Origin: Gloeopeniophorella convolvens
Lineage: Eukaryota; Basidiomycota; Agaricomycetes; Russulales
DNA: 38,610 bases
Reading direction: 5' to 3'
Assembly (NCBI GenBank): GCA_022496205.1
Contig: WTXD01000122.1
Coordinates: 1-38,610, forward strand
Shown: piece after piece, positions 9,117-20,033 of the stretch
How the letters are laid out: each line of letters opens with the position of its first letter
Numbering within the stretch: position 1 is the first letter of the stretch
Position numbers and translations under genes: made by a program
Notes under the pieces: model-generated
Database searches by the model: none
Told to the model about the DNA's origin: nothing
Seen by the model: the letters and a program-made list of their open reading frames with translations, nothing else

Positions 9117-11984
9117 ATGCCGGACCGCCCAAGTGCGGTGCCTCATGGGCCTTATGCTGCGCCTTATAACAACGGGCTGTCCCTAGCCCCCACGACCTCA
9201 TCCATGTGCAGTATCGTCCACCATCCATTTCCAAGCTCGAGCTCCGCCTCCTTCCGGTCGCTTTTCGACGCTGTGTTAGCAGAATATGCGAAGAAAACAG
9301 GCACGGATCTCGCTTCCCATCCGCTCACTAGCCGACTCGGAAACTGCGATTCCATCGATGATGTCGTGCTTGTGCTCCAAGAGCAATTAGGAGCATTGAA
9401 TGAGCGCAAGAGCGACCGGAGCGTGCGGTTGATGGAGCGGCTAGCGCCAACAATTGGGATCGGACTCGAGCTTAGCAAGGTTTTGGGCGACGGCATCGGC
9501 TTGGTGAGTCGCATTGGTTTCTCAAGGAAGCCCTCACGGGACAAGACTGGATTTATATCAGGCATTCCCTCCAGCAACCTTCATCTTCAGCAGTATCGGC
9601 ATCCTTCTTGCAGTGCGTATTTTCGGCGACCCTTCCCACAGAATCACGTGACGAGAGAGCATGCCAGATTTCAGACAGTGATCAAGAATTATGATGCGCT
9701 GGTCGAGCTCTTCGATAACGTTGGGAACTTTCTTGAGCGGCTCAAGATCTACACAAGGATCTCAATTCCCGACGCGCTGATGGGGGTCGTCGTGAAGACA
9801 TTGGCGGAAGTGTTGTTGATCCTCGGGCTTGCGAAGAAGCAAATCGACGAAGGGTTGCTCAGTGAGTCGCAGTGCCTTTCCTCGGCGGCAGTATTATGCT
9901 AATCTATCACAGAGAAGTGCGGAAAGATGCTTCTTGGAGGAAGTGGAGATGTCCGTGACGCCCTACAGAGGCTGGACAGACTCACGAAAGAGGAAGCTCA
10001 AATGACGGTGGCACAGATTCTGGACGTGATTCATGGTCTTGTGAATAATATGAAGGTCGTAATGGAAGGTGGGCAAAAACGTTTCGCGCGCCGAGGCCCG
10101 ACCCTAATTTATAAGAGCAAGATAGGGAGATAAGCACAGAAGCAGTCCAGCATACTCTTCGTACGCCATCCGATCGACTGGTGCAGGCCCGCACTGATTT
10201 CGGGAACTAGGCATCATGCAGCAGACAGCAAGCGATATCAGTAAAACGAAACGTCAGTCATTCCGGTCCATCATCACGCATACTAACAGCTGACTATCGT
10301 ACAGGAGACAGACTATTGAGCGATTGCCATGCTTGGTGGTTCTATCCGAACCCGTCGACAAACCACAACATCGCGCGCAAAGCCCACCTACCCGGTACTG
10401 CCGAGTGGCGCATTCAGGGAGAGGTATTCGTTAACTGGAAAGCGGGGGTTCTCTGTTATGGCTCTATGGCAAGCGTATGCTCTTCTTCGGGTGCTGTCAT
10501 TTCCCTATGCTGATCGTCAAAATCATAGCGGGATCCGGAAAAAGTATTATCTGGTACGTTGATTCGTATATGTGAGATAGCTTAACCTTACCTCATGATT
10601 AGTTCCGCGGTCATCGAAGATCTTTCGCACTCTTACGTGCAGTTGGGGCTGGCATCTATGGCCTACTTCTACTGCGACTTTAGAGATTCCGCCAAGCAGC
10701 ATCTCCGCGGCCTGCTCTGTTCTCTCTTGATCCAGTTCTGCGCTCAATCCGACTCGTATCACGACATCCTCTCTCGTCTCTACTCCAAATACGCAAGTGA
10801 TCTCCGGGAGCCTAGTGAAGTTGAGCTCGTCAAGCATCTGAAAGAGATGCTCGGAGTCCCGGACCAAGGCGCAAAGTTCATCATCTTGGATGCCCTAGAC
10901 GAATGTCCTGATTCGGGAATGTCATCCCCTCGAGAAGAAGCCCTGGGCTTCTTGAAGGATCTTCTCGGCGTAGGCTACTCCGGTTTGCGCATATGTGTCA
11001 CTAGCCGCCCCGAGGAAGATATCTGGAGCGAGCTGGACCCTCTAGTCTCTCATCGCGTGGCCCTCGACCGGGAGAGCGGCCAGCGGCAGGATGTCGTCGA
11101 CTACATCAGATGGGCAGTCAACTCGGACAGAAAGATGCGGAAATGGAACGCGGAGGACAAGGAACTAGTCATTGATACGCTGTCAAGAAATGCTAATGGC
11201 ATGTGAGTCGCGTCGCTGAGATGACATACACCACTCATTGGCGTTAAATCAAAGGTTCCGATACGTTTTCTGCCAGCTGGATGTGCTACGTGGGTGTCAC
11301 CCAGCGGACATTTGATCCGTCCTCGAGATGCTCCCCGAAACTTTGGACGAAACATATCAAAACACCCTTTCGCGGATCGATAAGCAACAACAGAAATGGG
11401 CTCATCGCATTTTCCAATGTTTAATAGTTGCCGTGAGACCGCTCAGTGTCCGAGAGATCGCCGAAGTTCTTGCGGTCGACTTCAACCACAAGACCCCAGT
11501 GCTGAACGTGAAGCGGCGCCCAGACGACCCAGAACAAGCCATCTTATCTACCTGCCCCGGAAGTTTTATAACCACCGTTCCCGGTCCAAGAGGCACACGA
11601 ATAGTGCAGTTTGCGCATTTCTCGGTGCAGGAGTTCCTAACTTCGGACCGCCTTCTACGCGTACAAAGTCAAACGATTTCCCGCTATTTTGTTCTCTCAG
11701 AGCCCGCGCATACGGTTCTCGCCCAAGTCTGCCTCGGTGTACTCCTTCAACTTGGCGACCGCATCAAAGGAGACATATACCAGGACTTTCCTCTGGCATA
11801 CTACGCCGTATGGAACTGGATGCGACACGCGCGGTTCATGGATGCTTCGCAGCACCTCAAGGACGCTATAGAGTGTCTGTTCGATGGCGGCAAGCCGCAT
11901 TTTGCAGCCTGGGTCCAGCTCTACGATGCGGACTCGACTTTGCCGTACGGCCGTAACTCGGTACATCCGCTGCGACCTGACCAG

Positions 11985-13890
11985 ACGCCACTATATTACG
12001 CTGTCATATGCGGTCTCAACGACCTGGTCGTTCACCTAATTGGGTCTCACCCACAAGATATATGCGTGCGCGGTGGCGCGTACAGCACCGTGTTGCATGC
12101 GGCTTCGGCACACGGATATCATACTATCGCGAAGCTTCTCCTCGATCACGGCGTACCAGTGGATGCACGGGACTTCCAAGACACTACAGCATTCCAAGTA
12201 GCATCGGCGCGGGGCATGTTGGGGTCGCTCGGCTATTGCTCGACCACGGCGCAGACGTCAACGCAAGCAGCAGTTATCACGGCACGGCGTTGATGTAGCT
12301 GTGGACAAAGGCCGTCTCGATGTCGTCCGGCTTCTTCTCGATCACGACGCTCATGTCAATGCACCCGACTCCACGCTCGTTACACCATTGCATATGGCGT
12401 CCGCCACAGACACGTTGAAGTCGTGCAAAGGCTTCTGGAGTGCGGCGCGGACGTCCATGCGCGGGCAAGGACGGTAGGACCCCACTCCACAATGTTTCAG
12501 ATGACATCGCATTCGAGTCCTTGAGCAGTGGGCCGTCGATCGCGAGGCGATCCCAAGGACCCAGTGAAATTGTGCATGAAAGTCACGAAACTGCTGCTCG
12601 ATCACGGCGCGGACGTGAATACGCAAGACAGCCTCGGCATCACGGTATTACAGCTGGCCACGACGAACGCAAACCTACGCTCATGCAGCTGCTCCTCGAT
12701 CTTGGCGCGGATGTCCATGGACGGGACTCAGATACAGGACCCCACTGCATACGGCATCGGCGGGCGAAAGCGTCAATACCACCAAGGCGGTCGAACTGCT
12801 TTTACGACACGGTGCAGACATCAATGCGCGGGACGAAACCTACATGACACCGCTGCACCTGGCGTCAAACCTCGGCCACCTCCCGATTGTGGAGCTCCTG
12901 CTTGGCCGGGGTGCGAAGACAGATCCACGCAGCAATACGGGTGTCACTTCATTGCACCTGGCCTCGGCGCTTGGACACCGCCACACCTCAAGTCTGCTCC
13001 TCGAATACGGCGCCGACATCCACGCCCAGACCGACCTTTCTGCTACCGCGCTTGATCTGGCGCTTGAATGGGAGCACCACGAAACCGCACTGTTTTGCCT
13101 CGACCACGGCGCAGACGTGAATAGGACGGATGCCTGGTCCACTACGGCGTTGCACGTGGCATCGGCGCATGATAATGAGCCGGCCGTCCAGCTGCTAGTC
13201 GAACGCGATGCCGATGTCCATGTTCGGAGCGCCTACTATGGTACCGCACTGCATGCGGCGGCAGCCTGCAATCATCCTGGGGTCGCGCAACTCCTCCTTT
13301 CCAACGGAGCAGACGTCAACGCCCAGACCCCCGCGCTGGTCACGCCGTTGCATCTGACATCGGCTCACGGACGGGTGGAGGTTGTGAACCTGCTCCTTGA
13401 TCACGGCGCCGACATGCGCGTACGGTGTAGCGAATATAGGAATCCTCTCGATGCGGCCTTGAATGGTGGGCACTTCGAAGTTGCCCAGGCCCTCCTTGAT
13501 CACGGAGCCGACGTCAACGCGCAAGATCCTTGGTCTACCACGGCACTGTGAATATTCCGTGACTCAAGACCGGATGGTGTCGCCCGTCGAGGTAAGGAGG
13601 GATGAATCCGTTTGTCTACACAGTCGTGTGTCAAACGGTAAGGAACAAAAGAGCGTACGCTACGACTAAACTATGTTCGATATCCTTATCTTATCACTGT
13701 CCGACGATCATGATTCCAACAGGCACTGCACGTGGCGTCGGCACACGGTCGCGTCGAAGTTGTGCGTTTTCTGCTGGACCACGGGGCAGACACCCAAGTG
13801 CGAAGTCGGTACTACAAGACAGCGCTGCATGCGGTGTCCAAGCGCAGAAATAGCGAGGTCGTAGGGTTGCTGAGCGATGTGAACGCCTAA
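11985..13890 (+). repeat. Ankyrin repeat array of the NLR-like pseudogene
   Basis: At least a dozen ankyrin units of about 33 residues recur with LLLDHGADVNA and TALHVASAHG signatures. The frame changes near 12213 (one base missing before HVGVARLLLDHG), near 12296, near 12400, near 12670 and near 12745, then runs clean from 12844 to 13548 through seven units. After a 174 bp interruption the last one and a half units continue from 13729 to the stop TAA at 13888-13890. The repeats vary more than in recently amplified arrays. Confidence 0.85.
13549..13722 (+). other. 174 bp interruption in the ankyrin frame flanked by GCACTG
   Basis: The ankyrin sequence STTALHVASAHG is split: GCACTG at 13543-13548 ends the first half and GCACTG at 13723-13728 restarts it. 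The interruption has an intron-like right end (CCAACAG) and a possible donor GTGAAT at 13548, but splicing there shifts the frame by one base and would be unusually long for this genome. It could be an unusual intron, a small insertion with a 6 bp target duplication, or a decayed repeat unit. Confidence 0.4.
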
Positions 13891-14733
13891 AGTGGTGAGC
13901 GTCGACAGTTGGTTCTGTTTGGCACTGTGTGTTTATCCGCAATTCGTGGCGTTTTGTATAGTGTATTGTGATATGTGGCATCCTGAGGGCGTCGGTTATG
14001 TCTATTACGCTCGATCAATCACCTCGATCCCCGACCGAACCCGTGTCATCCAAGCGTTCAGGATTGCATTTCTGCAACTGCCTCCAGGCACAAGCGCTGT
14101 GGCTGTAGCGTCATTGTACACGTCCTTAGCTTGTGCATGGGTACGGATATCGGTCGTTCTACGATCTGTAACTAACTTGAAGCGATGCGTTTCATGCTAA
14201 GGAAACACATTTCTCTACCCCTCTCAGTATTCGCCCAAGTTGTCGTCAAACTCATCGACGCAAGTTTCCCTATCCTGCACCGTGATTTTGTAGTGTGCAT
14301 TATCAAAGGAATAGCCACGAAATCTGTGCATTTCGAGACCTGCGACGGAAGCTTTATTGATTACGCATCACAGGGTAGACTGCCTTCTATGTTCCTGAAT
14401 CTTACAGTGCACGGTATATATCAGCCTGGTGGCTCAAATTGAGTGTGAAGTACAAAGCGTGATCAGGAAATTTCTGCGCGCAGATTCACGGTACGTTTGT
14501 GACTTGTTCCTCCGCCTTGACTTTTGTCCCAGGATTCCACATTCCGTACGCATATCACTGGTACCCATTATTTGCCCATTGTGTTCAGCCACATCCGGCA
14601 CTTCATTTCGGATGCGGGTGAGGTCGTGGTCACTGCCTTGGATGTCGTTAAAAGGCACGTATTGAATCTCAATCATGCAGTACTAGATACTTCCCACCCA
14701 TTCCCTCCATCCACAGGGCATTCCCCGCGCATC
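13891..14733. other. Intergenic, no gene seen
   Basis: The region is relatively AT-rich. Frames at 14185-14442 and 14429-14665 lack motifs. The 150 bp before 14734, ending in CCATCCACAG, could contain a leader intron of the orphan gene, but this is not provable here. Confidence 0.4.
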
Positions 14734-15564
14734 ATGAATATCCCCAACTATTCTCGTCCTCCCTTGCGTCTCTCCGATCATGGCCCCCCGTTATACCGGT
14801 TCCCCACTTCATGCGAGCGTTCGACGTCCGGCTGGCATGTTGACGAACCCCTCCCCACTCCCGACCCGAAAATGATCTATCCGCCCCTCCCGCCCTCGTC
14901 CGACTGGACCGACGAATTGCGCGAGATCTGCACTGCCCTCTCTAGGCTCGGTGATTCGGGCATGTTGGGACGCGTCCTTCCCCTCCAGTGGCCGCCGAAG
15001 AATGCACCCATCATTTTGTTCTGGAATCCCCTAGCGGGTAGGACAAGGCGCCAATATGATACTCCGACCGGTGGGCGGCACGCTGTCAGCTTGAGCAGCT
15101 CTGGGGAGCTTGTCCGCCAGCCCTCCTACATCGCCGAACTGGAAAATCAAAATGGAGGGCGTGGTAGATATTCGCTCTACCTCCTCGCCCAAGTGGAGGC
15201 GCACGTCAAACCATGGTCAGCAGGACACGTGGAGCAGGCATACTTCAAGGTGTTCGCAGATTTTTTCTGGAAACCAGAGGACAGGCACCAATACCTCCAC
15301 CATGTGGGCCTGGGGCCCCAGGATGGAAAAGCAATGATGGGGTTATTTCTGAGGCACATCCAGCAGTCGCTCAGCCCATACCCATGGTATCAGGGAGCGG
15401 CAACGGATGCTGAAGCCTTCGGTTCTGTGATGGCACTCGCAGAGATCTCGCAGCGAATTGGTACGTATATGGGCAAATTTCTGCAACAGCCACTCTCGCA
15501 GCGCGGCCCGGTGCCTGTTGTCGTCATCGGGGAGCTGACTCCTCGGCCTGGAATCACCATGTAG
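14734..15564 (+). CDS. Orphan hypothetical protein, 276 aa
   Basis: The frame starts at ATG 14734 (MNIPNYSRPPLRLSDHGPPL) and ends at TAG 15562-15564; it is open further upstream but without another ATG, so this start is the simplest. The first 60 residues are proline-rich. The rest looks like an ordered soluble domain, with WTDELREICTALSRLGDSG, a conserved-looking NAPIILFWNPLAG strand and a helical region with HVEQAYFKVFADFFWKPEDR. It ends in PVPVVVIGELTPRPG. There is no signal peptide or membrane segment. The balanced composition and lack of lesions favour a real gene. I do not recognise the family. Confidence 0.6.
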   Translation: MNIPNYSRPPLRLSDHGPPLYRFPTSCERSTSGWHVDEPLPTPDPKMIYPPLPPSSDWTDELREICTALSRLGDSGMLGRVLPLQWPPKNAPIILFWNPLAGRTRRQYDTPTGGRHAVSLSSSGELVRQPSYIAELENQNGGRGRYSLYLLAQVEAHVKPWSAGHVEQAYFKVFADFFWKPEDRHQYLHHVGLGPQDGKAMMGLFLRHIQQSLSPYPWYQGAATDAEAFGSVMALAEISQRIGTYMGKFLQQPLSQRGPVPVVVIGELTPRPGITM

Positions 15565-16147
15565 TAGATGATATGCTAATGGATCCCAATCCCCACTCGG
15601 GATTGTGTTGGAATGGGGATCCTATAGGATCATATATCAAGGTCTTCTCATGTACTGACGGTGCTATTGGTTGAACAGTCGCCAGCGACATCCATCGGAG
15701 AACGACTGCCTCCTTCGATCGGATGAGGTCAGCTACGGAGACTAGCCAGCGACGTGCTGTATGTATGCTCATTTGGTCCAATAGCCTGATATACCACTAC
15801 TATACGCTCCCTGATTGGTTTATGTTTAATGCGCAACAATATTTATACATCCTCCCGTCCGATGATGCAATTCCTTCATGTCGCGATCGGATCGCGCGCA
15901 TGTGCTCGAGCTCTCCCCGCACTCGCCGTTGCAGAACGAGAAAGTCCAATCTATCACTAGGAGATTCTGTGTATGTACTTCGGCGATGGGCGCCTCATTC
16001 AACCCACCGAATCGTGCTCGGAGATCATCTCATCATTCGCCATACGGTCACTAATTGATGACATCGATAATTCCTCAAGTTTATCTTGAGAGACGATCTC
16101 CGCGCGCGGAAGTTGCCAAAAGTCGGAGTGGCACCATTCTGCGCGGA
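15565..16147. other. Intergenic; imperfect palindrome then 3' part of duplication copy 2
   Basis: At 15570-15640 lies an imperfect inverted repeat centred on GGATCC..GGATCC blocks, which may form a hairpin behind the orphan gene. From about 15930 the DNA aligns with 4165 onward. No gene is seen. Confidence 0.4.
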
Positions 16148-17215
16148 TCAGACGAGTGGAAGGCCTCTGTATACGGTTGGATCGGGCCATGGCTCAGGAC
16201 GGGGGCCAACGAGAAAGGATGAGTCTTCCGGCATAAGCGGGAACGTCCTTGAATCTGATGGGTTCTGTGGATGGTTTGTTAGAATTTACCGAAAGCGTAA
16301 AGAAACGAGCACGCACGTAGTAATGAGGTAGTGCTATCCGGTAGGGAGACGGATCGTGATGGACTGCTTCTACCATTGCGGGTGTTGAGACAAGTTCAAC
16401 GGTAGATGAGTGCTCTATCGAAGATGGAAGCGCGAGTTAAGGCGTGCCCCGGCGTACACGAAGGTGCCGACGTCTAAGATACGCCGCCGAAAGTACCAGG
16501 ACTAGAAGAATGAACGTTCCGATGACACCACCGATTATGAATCCAGTGTGACCGGAATGTAAGGGGTCCTGTAGACTCCATTGTGGCGAAGGATTCGATG
16601 CAGCAGTAGCGCCGCTGATCGGTGAAGGGGTGTCTGATGTTGTTAAGGTCGCCGAAGCGATCACTGCGGCCGTAGCGGGTACAGACGTAAATATGGTTTT
16701 CAATGCAGGTGAGGCGGAAGATGGATCTGGAGGGGATATAACCGAAGTTGACACAGAGCACCCGGGGGCGGAATCATTTGATGTCTGAAATTTTGGGGCG
16801 GAGGATGTTTGAAGAATTAGACTGCCCCCCTTGCTAGTTACAGTGCGGGCCGCTGACGTTGGTGTGATCCCTGGCGACGAAATTGGCAGGACTGGGTGCG
16901 TAGCAACACTTGAGACACTCGGCGGGGTTGGAGTAGAGGTACAGCCCCCTAGTAGACCGGGGACATCAGACGTGCACCGTTAATGGGACGAATGGGAAAT
17001 TAGAGCCTAGTGAACACACCTAGACCGCAGAGGCAGGAGGGGAAGCAGGGAAACCGACGCAGTACACATATCTACCTTTAGACATAAGTATTGACAGTGC
17101 AGCTGCGCCGATGCTGTGATCACAGGCCCCCACAACCAATTCAATCGCTGCTCTCTGGCCGGTACCTGCAACACTGAGCAGATCATGAACAGAAGACTGA
17201 GCGTCTGCTGTGATC
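15930..17215. repeat. Segmental duplication, copy 2
   Basis: This is the second copy of the membrane-protein segment at 4165-5760, in the same orientation and about 11.7 kb away. It is shorter by roughly 115 bp near the start codon and by more DNA upstream. The match ends near the block GAGCAGATCATGAACAGAAG, which corresponds to about 5715 in copy 1. Confidence 0.8.
16148..17069 (-). pseudogene. Single-pass membrane protein (copy 2) with premature stop
   Basis: The frame follows copy 1 throughout: a Ser/Thr-rich ectodomain, one membrane segment (FIIGGVIGTFILLVLVLSAA), then YLRRRHLRVR. At 16437-16439 a TAA replaces the CAA of copy 1, just after the membrane anchor. Beyond it the same frame stays open and still matches copy 1 (LALPSSIEHSSTVELV, then MVEAVHHDPSPY). 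The intron 16316-16265 (52 nt, GTGCGT..CCACAG, CTAAC branch) and last exon to TGA 16148-16150 are also kept. So the lesion is a single nonsense change in an otherwise well-kept gene; a tail-less protein that is still anchored could be made. The hydrophobic leader ATG is at 17069 (MCTASVSLLPLLPL), with the same unresolved 5' splice as copy 1. Confidence 0.75.
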
Positions 17216-18040
17216 GTGTGGGTTAAAAAAGATGAGACTATCTGGAAGAGTCCTCACCGAGTGCCAAGCAATACCTGAGCGCCGCATCTCAGGCTCAGGT
17301 TGGGCCGATGACTAGAAGGACCCAGTCCAATTAGCTTGATACGTCACGCCAAGAAACGATAGCATCACTGACGATGCACACATCGGCGAGCTACAGCGAA
17401 TCAAGAAGCTAGTGCGGTGACTGATGTATTGATATGCGACTGTCCGCTCGGATAGCGATGCTACTCTCTCACTTTGAATTCAAAGTGCTGCCAGAGAGTG
17501 ACTCAGAGCCGCGATAGACAGGTTTAGAATGTGGCGCAGGATCATCGCCAGAGCAAGAAGCTGAGAAAGGAGGTGGGCGGAATCGTGGGAGAAGGTCATA
17601 AGAAGAAAGAGATGGTGACAAGGCATTAGGTATACAGAGACAGGAGATCTATATTCAGAGTTATCGTATGGCGTAGCATATACAATATGTCCGGGAGAGG
17701 CCTACCACTGGCAGCTGCTGGCGTCACAATTTGTCGCCATCCTCGATTTGGCAACTGTCCACCTGTTTGTCTCTATTGTCGTCGCTCGGCTGCCTCCGAT
17801 TTCAAACGCGGTTTATTCGCGATAAGACCCGGTACCCACGCGCGCCGCCACAGGAACTGGATTCGCGCGGCCGCCGGGCACGAGGGCGGGCCACGTAGTA
17901 TGTTACATGAGTACAGGCAAGAGAGACAGATGGGCGAGAAACCAGACAGATGACGCCGTGGAACCGGCACAAGTACAGGGACGCAGCAGACATGTAAAGA
18001 ACGCAGTCAATTTGCCTGCACCGACCTAGAACCCACTGTG
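17216..18040. other. Intergenic, no gene seen
   Basis: There is a palindrome near 17470 (ACTTTGAATTCAAAGT, enclosed by CTCTCT/AGAGAG). The minus-strand frame of epoxide hydrolase 1 reads through past 18041 to 17802, but that extension has no family similarity and probably results from a frameshift before the true stop. Confidence 0.4.
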
Positions 18041-19551
18041 TCAGTATGATGTCTGCCGCTGACCCATCCTTCCCAAACATCCGCCGAAGGTCGTCAACGA
18101 GCGCCTCCGGCTTCTCATACGCAGCAAAGTGGCCGCCAGCTGCATGCTCCGACTCGAACACGACGTTCGACTGTGCGTGAATGAACCTGTAACGAGTACA
18201 TCATCGCATCAGCGCCACGCACACGGAGAGGCTAAAGTGGCCAACGACGAACGTTTTAGGGGCACGGGCCAACTCCTTGGGGAAGTACGATATGCCGAGG
18301 GGCACAGCCATCTGCGGTTGGCGGGGGCCTCTCCTGACTTGCTAAGCTCGTGTAGATCCTGAGCGATGCAGCCGGCCCTGCACGCGAGAACAAGTAGATC
18401 GAGACCCAAGTAAGGACTATACAGTTCGGAAGTGCAACGTCAGCCGCAGAGATGGACACGAGTTGAGTACCTGCCTTCGTCGTCCGTCCAGGGGTAATCG
18501 TCTGCCCAGAGCACGAGTTTCTCGTAGATCCACGCAGCAAGCCGACGGCGAGTCTGCAAGCCCGTATCCGAGTGTCTGGGGCCGCGTTGCTTGCTGAAAA
18601 AATAACCCATCCCGTCGCCCTATGGATCTTCTCATATGCCATGGTCTTGCGCTCGTGTCCGTGTACGGTGTCAGAAGTATTTGAGATACTGATAGGGCTG
18701 CGCGAAGCGTGAGCGCGTTGGCCTGGAAACACGTGTGATGAGAAATATGCGGTGAGACAAAGCGAGAGTTGTTCATACAGGGCCATATTTGTGTGACATG
18801 CCTTGACATGCTTGGGGCCGTACCGGGCGGCAAGGGCACGGGTCAGCTGGGAGAGTTCAGGAAAAGAAATCAACGGTGTATGAGGGGACCCACAACATTT
18901 CCCCAATCTCCGCCTTGCGTCACGTACTCGGGATACCCTAGGGATTCATCAACTTATTGAAGAGCTGATAAGCTCGAGCCGTGAGATTCAACGACTAAAC
19001 AGTTCAACGAATATACGCACCTCCGCATAATTCTTTCCATGAAATCCCGGGTTCAGAATGGCTTCTGACCACGCATATCCTGGGAGGCTCGGTGCAACAA
19101 CGTGGAACGACGGATGGCCGGGCTCTTCCGCCGTGAGCAACGGTAGGATCTTAGACATCTCTATGATGCTCCCCGGCCCTGTCATGACGAGTTCAGTGAG
19201 GTAGATCATACCGGTATCGGTATGGTGCTCACATCCGTGCACAAATAACAACGGGATGGCGCCGGCCACAGGACTTCTCTTATGCACATAATGCACGTTC
19301 ACAGTTCCAAAATCTTCAAGCTCAATGTCACGTGTGAACATTGGCAACTGCTCGTTGATTTCGCGCTCGTGAGCACGCCAGTCGTAACCCCCGCGCCATC
19401 TGCCGACGAGACGCTTGACGTCTGAGAGTGGGACGCCGTAGGCCCAGTCGCCCCCTCATCTCGTCAGGAAAGCGGGCGTCATCGAGCTTGCTCTTCAGGA
19501 GGGAAAGATCATCGTCCGCGACAGAGATCTGAAAAGTTTCTCGTTGGTCAT
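18041..19551 (-). pseudogene. Epoxide hydrolase (microsomal type, alpha/beta hydrolase), copy 1, frameshifted
   Basis: Motifs in order on the minus strand: N-terminal EHN segment (MTNEK..FQISVADDDLSLLK, RFPDE, WAYGVPLSDVKRLVGRWR), HGWPGS oxyanion motif made by removing intron 19232-19179 (54 nt), HVVAPSLPGYAWSE, nucleophile motif [39 protein letters not shown], and catalytic-His motif [18 protein letters not shown]. Such enzymes add water to epoxides, often in detoxification. Intron 19020-18965 and others of 50-60 nt are clear. All catalytic residues remain, but the frame breaks near 19536, 19452, 18957, 18614 and 18597, and again near the end. Each break is explained by one missing base, usually in a C, G or T run. 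Either it is a young pseudogene or the consensus sequence is poor here. The likely stop is TGA 18041-18043. Confidence 0.8.
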
Positions 19552-20033
19552 TTGGGCGCAGGTCGCGTAGGTCGCCGTTCTGGGTGAGGAATCGATGTCG
19601 ACCAGCCCCGTTTATATGGGCCCCCGTGTGAGATTCAATATAGGAAGCTCTTAGCTGACGTGAAGATGCACAAGTCGGCACCGAGCTCGCTGCTTCGAAT
19701 TTGTAGAGGGTATTATCATTTCGTATCACCCGGGCAAGTATCCCATTTGAATAGGGTGGAGATTTATGAAGACGGATGACCGAAAAGGCGGGAGGAGGGG
19801 GGAACATCATTTCAGCACAAGGGCGATGGAATGAGGCTGCTATTGAACCGCGCTCGACCGCGTCCTCGAATTTCCGGCCGGAAGGCGGCTTTCCCACAAG
19901 CCACACATGAGTCACAAGTCAGCATCATGCAGTCAGCAGTCAAGCGCTCAGCCATCAAGCTAGCCAAGCTTCAGAGACATGGTCAACTTCCTCGGCTTCT
20001 ACTGAACAGACGCAACGCTAGTAGCCACTGTGA
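19552..20033. other. Spacer between the two epoxide hydrolase genes
   Basis: This 480 bp region holds the 5' flank of copy 1 and the 3' flank of copy 2. There is no further gene, and no TATA box in a convincing position. Confidence 0.4.

Larger units (their letters stand above)
9117..13890 (+). pseudogene. Goodbye-NACHT-ankyrin NLR-like (STAND) gene, disrupted
   Basis: Exons by splice signals and phase: 9117-9503, 9562-9612, 9675-9861, 9913-10068, 10140-10160, 10211-10252, 10305-10474, 10529-10553, 10603-11202 and 11255 onward; introns are 49-71 nt. The N-terminus (FRSLFDAVLAEYAKKTG..DLASHPL to VHGLVNNMKVVME) matches the fungal STAND Goodbye-type domain. NACHT follows with P-loop GKPGSGKS, Walker B FIILDALDEC and VTSRPE; the C-terminus is ankyrin repeats. 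Such proteins are thought to be fungal innate immune or incompatibility switches, with NACHT oligomerising after ankyrin sensing. Lesions: one base missing near 10440 (exon 7 phase is off by exactly one between NWK and GSLLWLYGK), TGA at 11313-11315 where the family usually has Arg, and several ankyrin frameshifts between 12210 and 12850. ATG 9117 was chosen as the first in frame; 9205 is possible. The gene is almost certainly non-functional unless the sequence has errors. Confidence 0.85.

Noticed and set aside
17802..18040. C-terminal extension of epoxide hydrolase 1
   Set aside because: The 80 extra residues after DLRRMFGK have no family similarity; a one-base shift gives a stop at the expected length (18041-18043).
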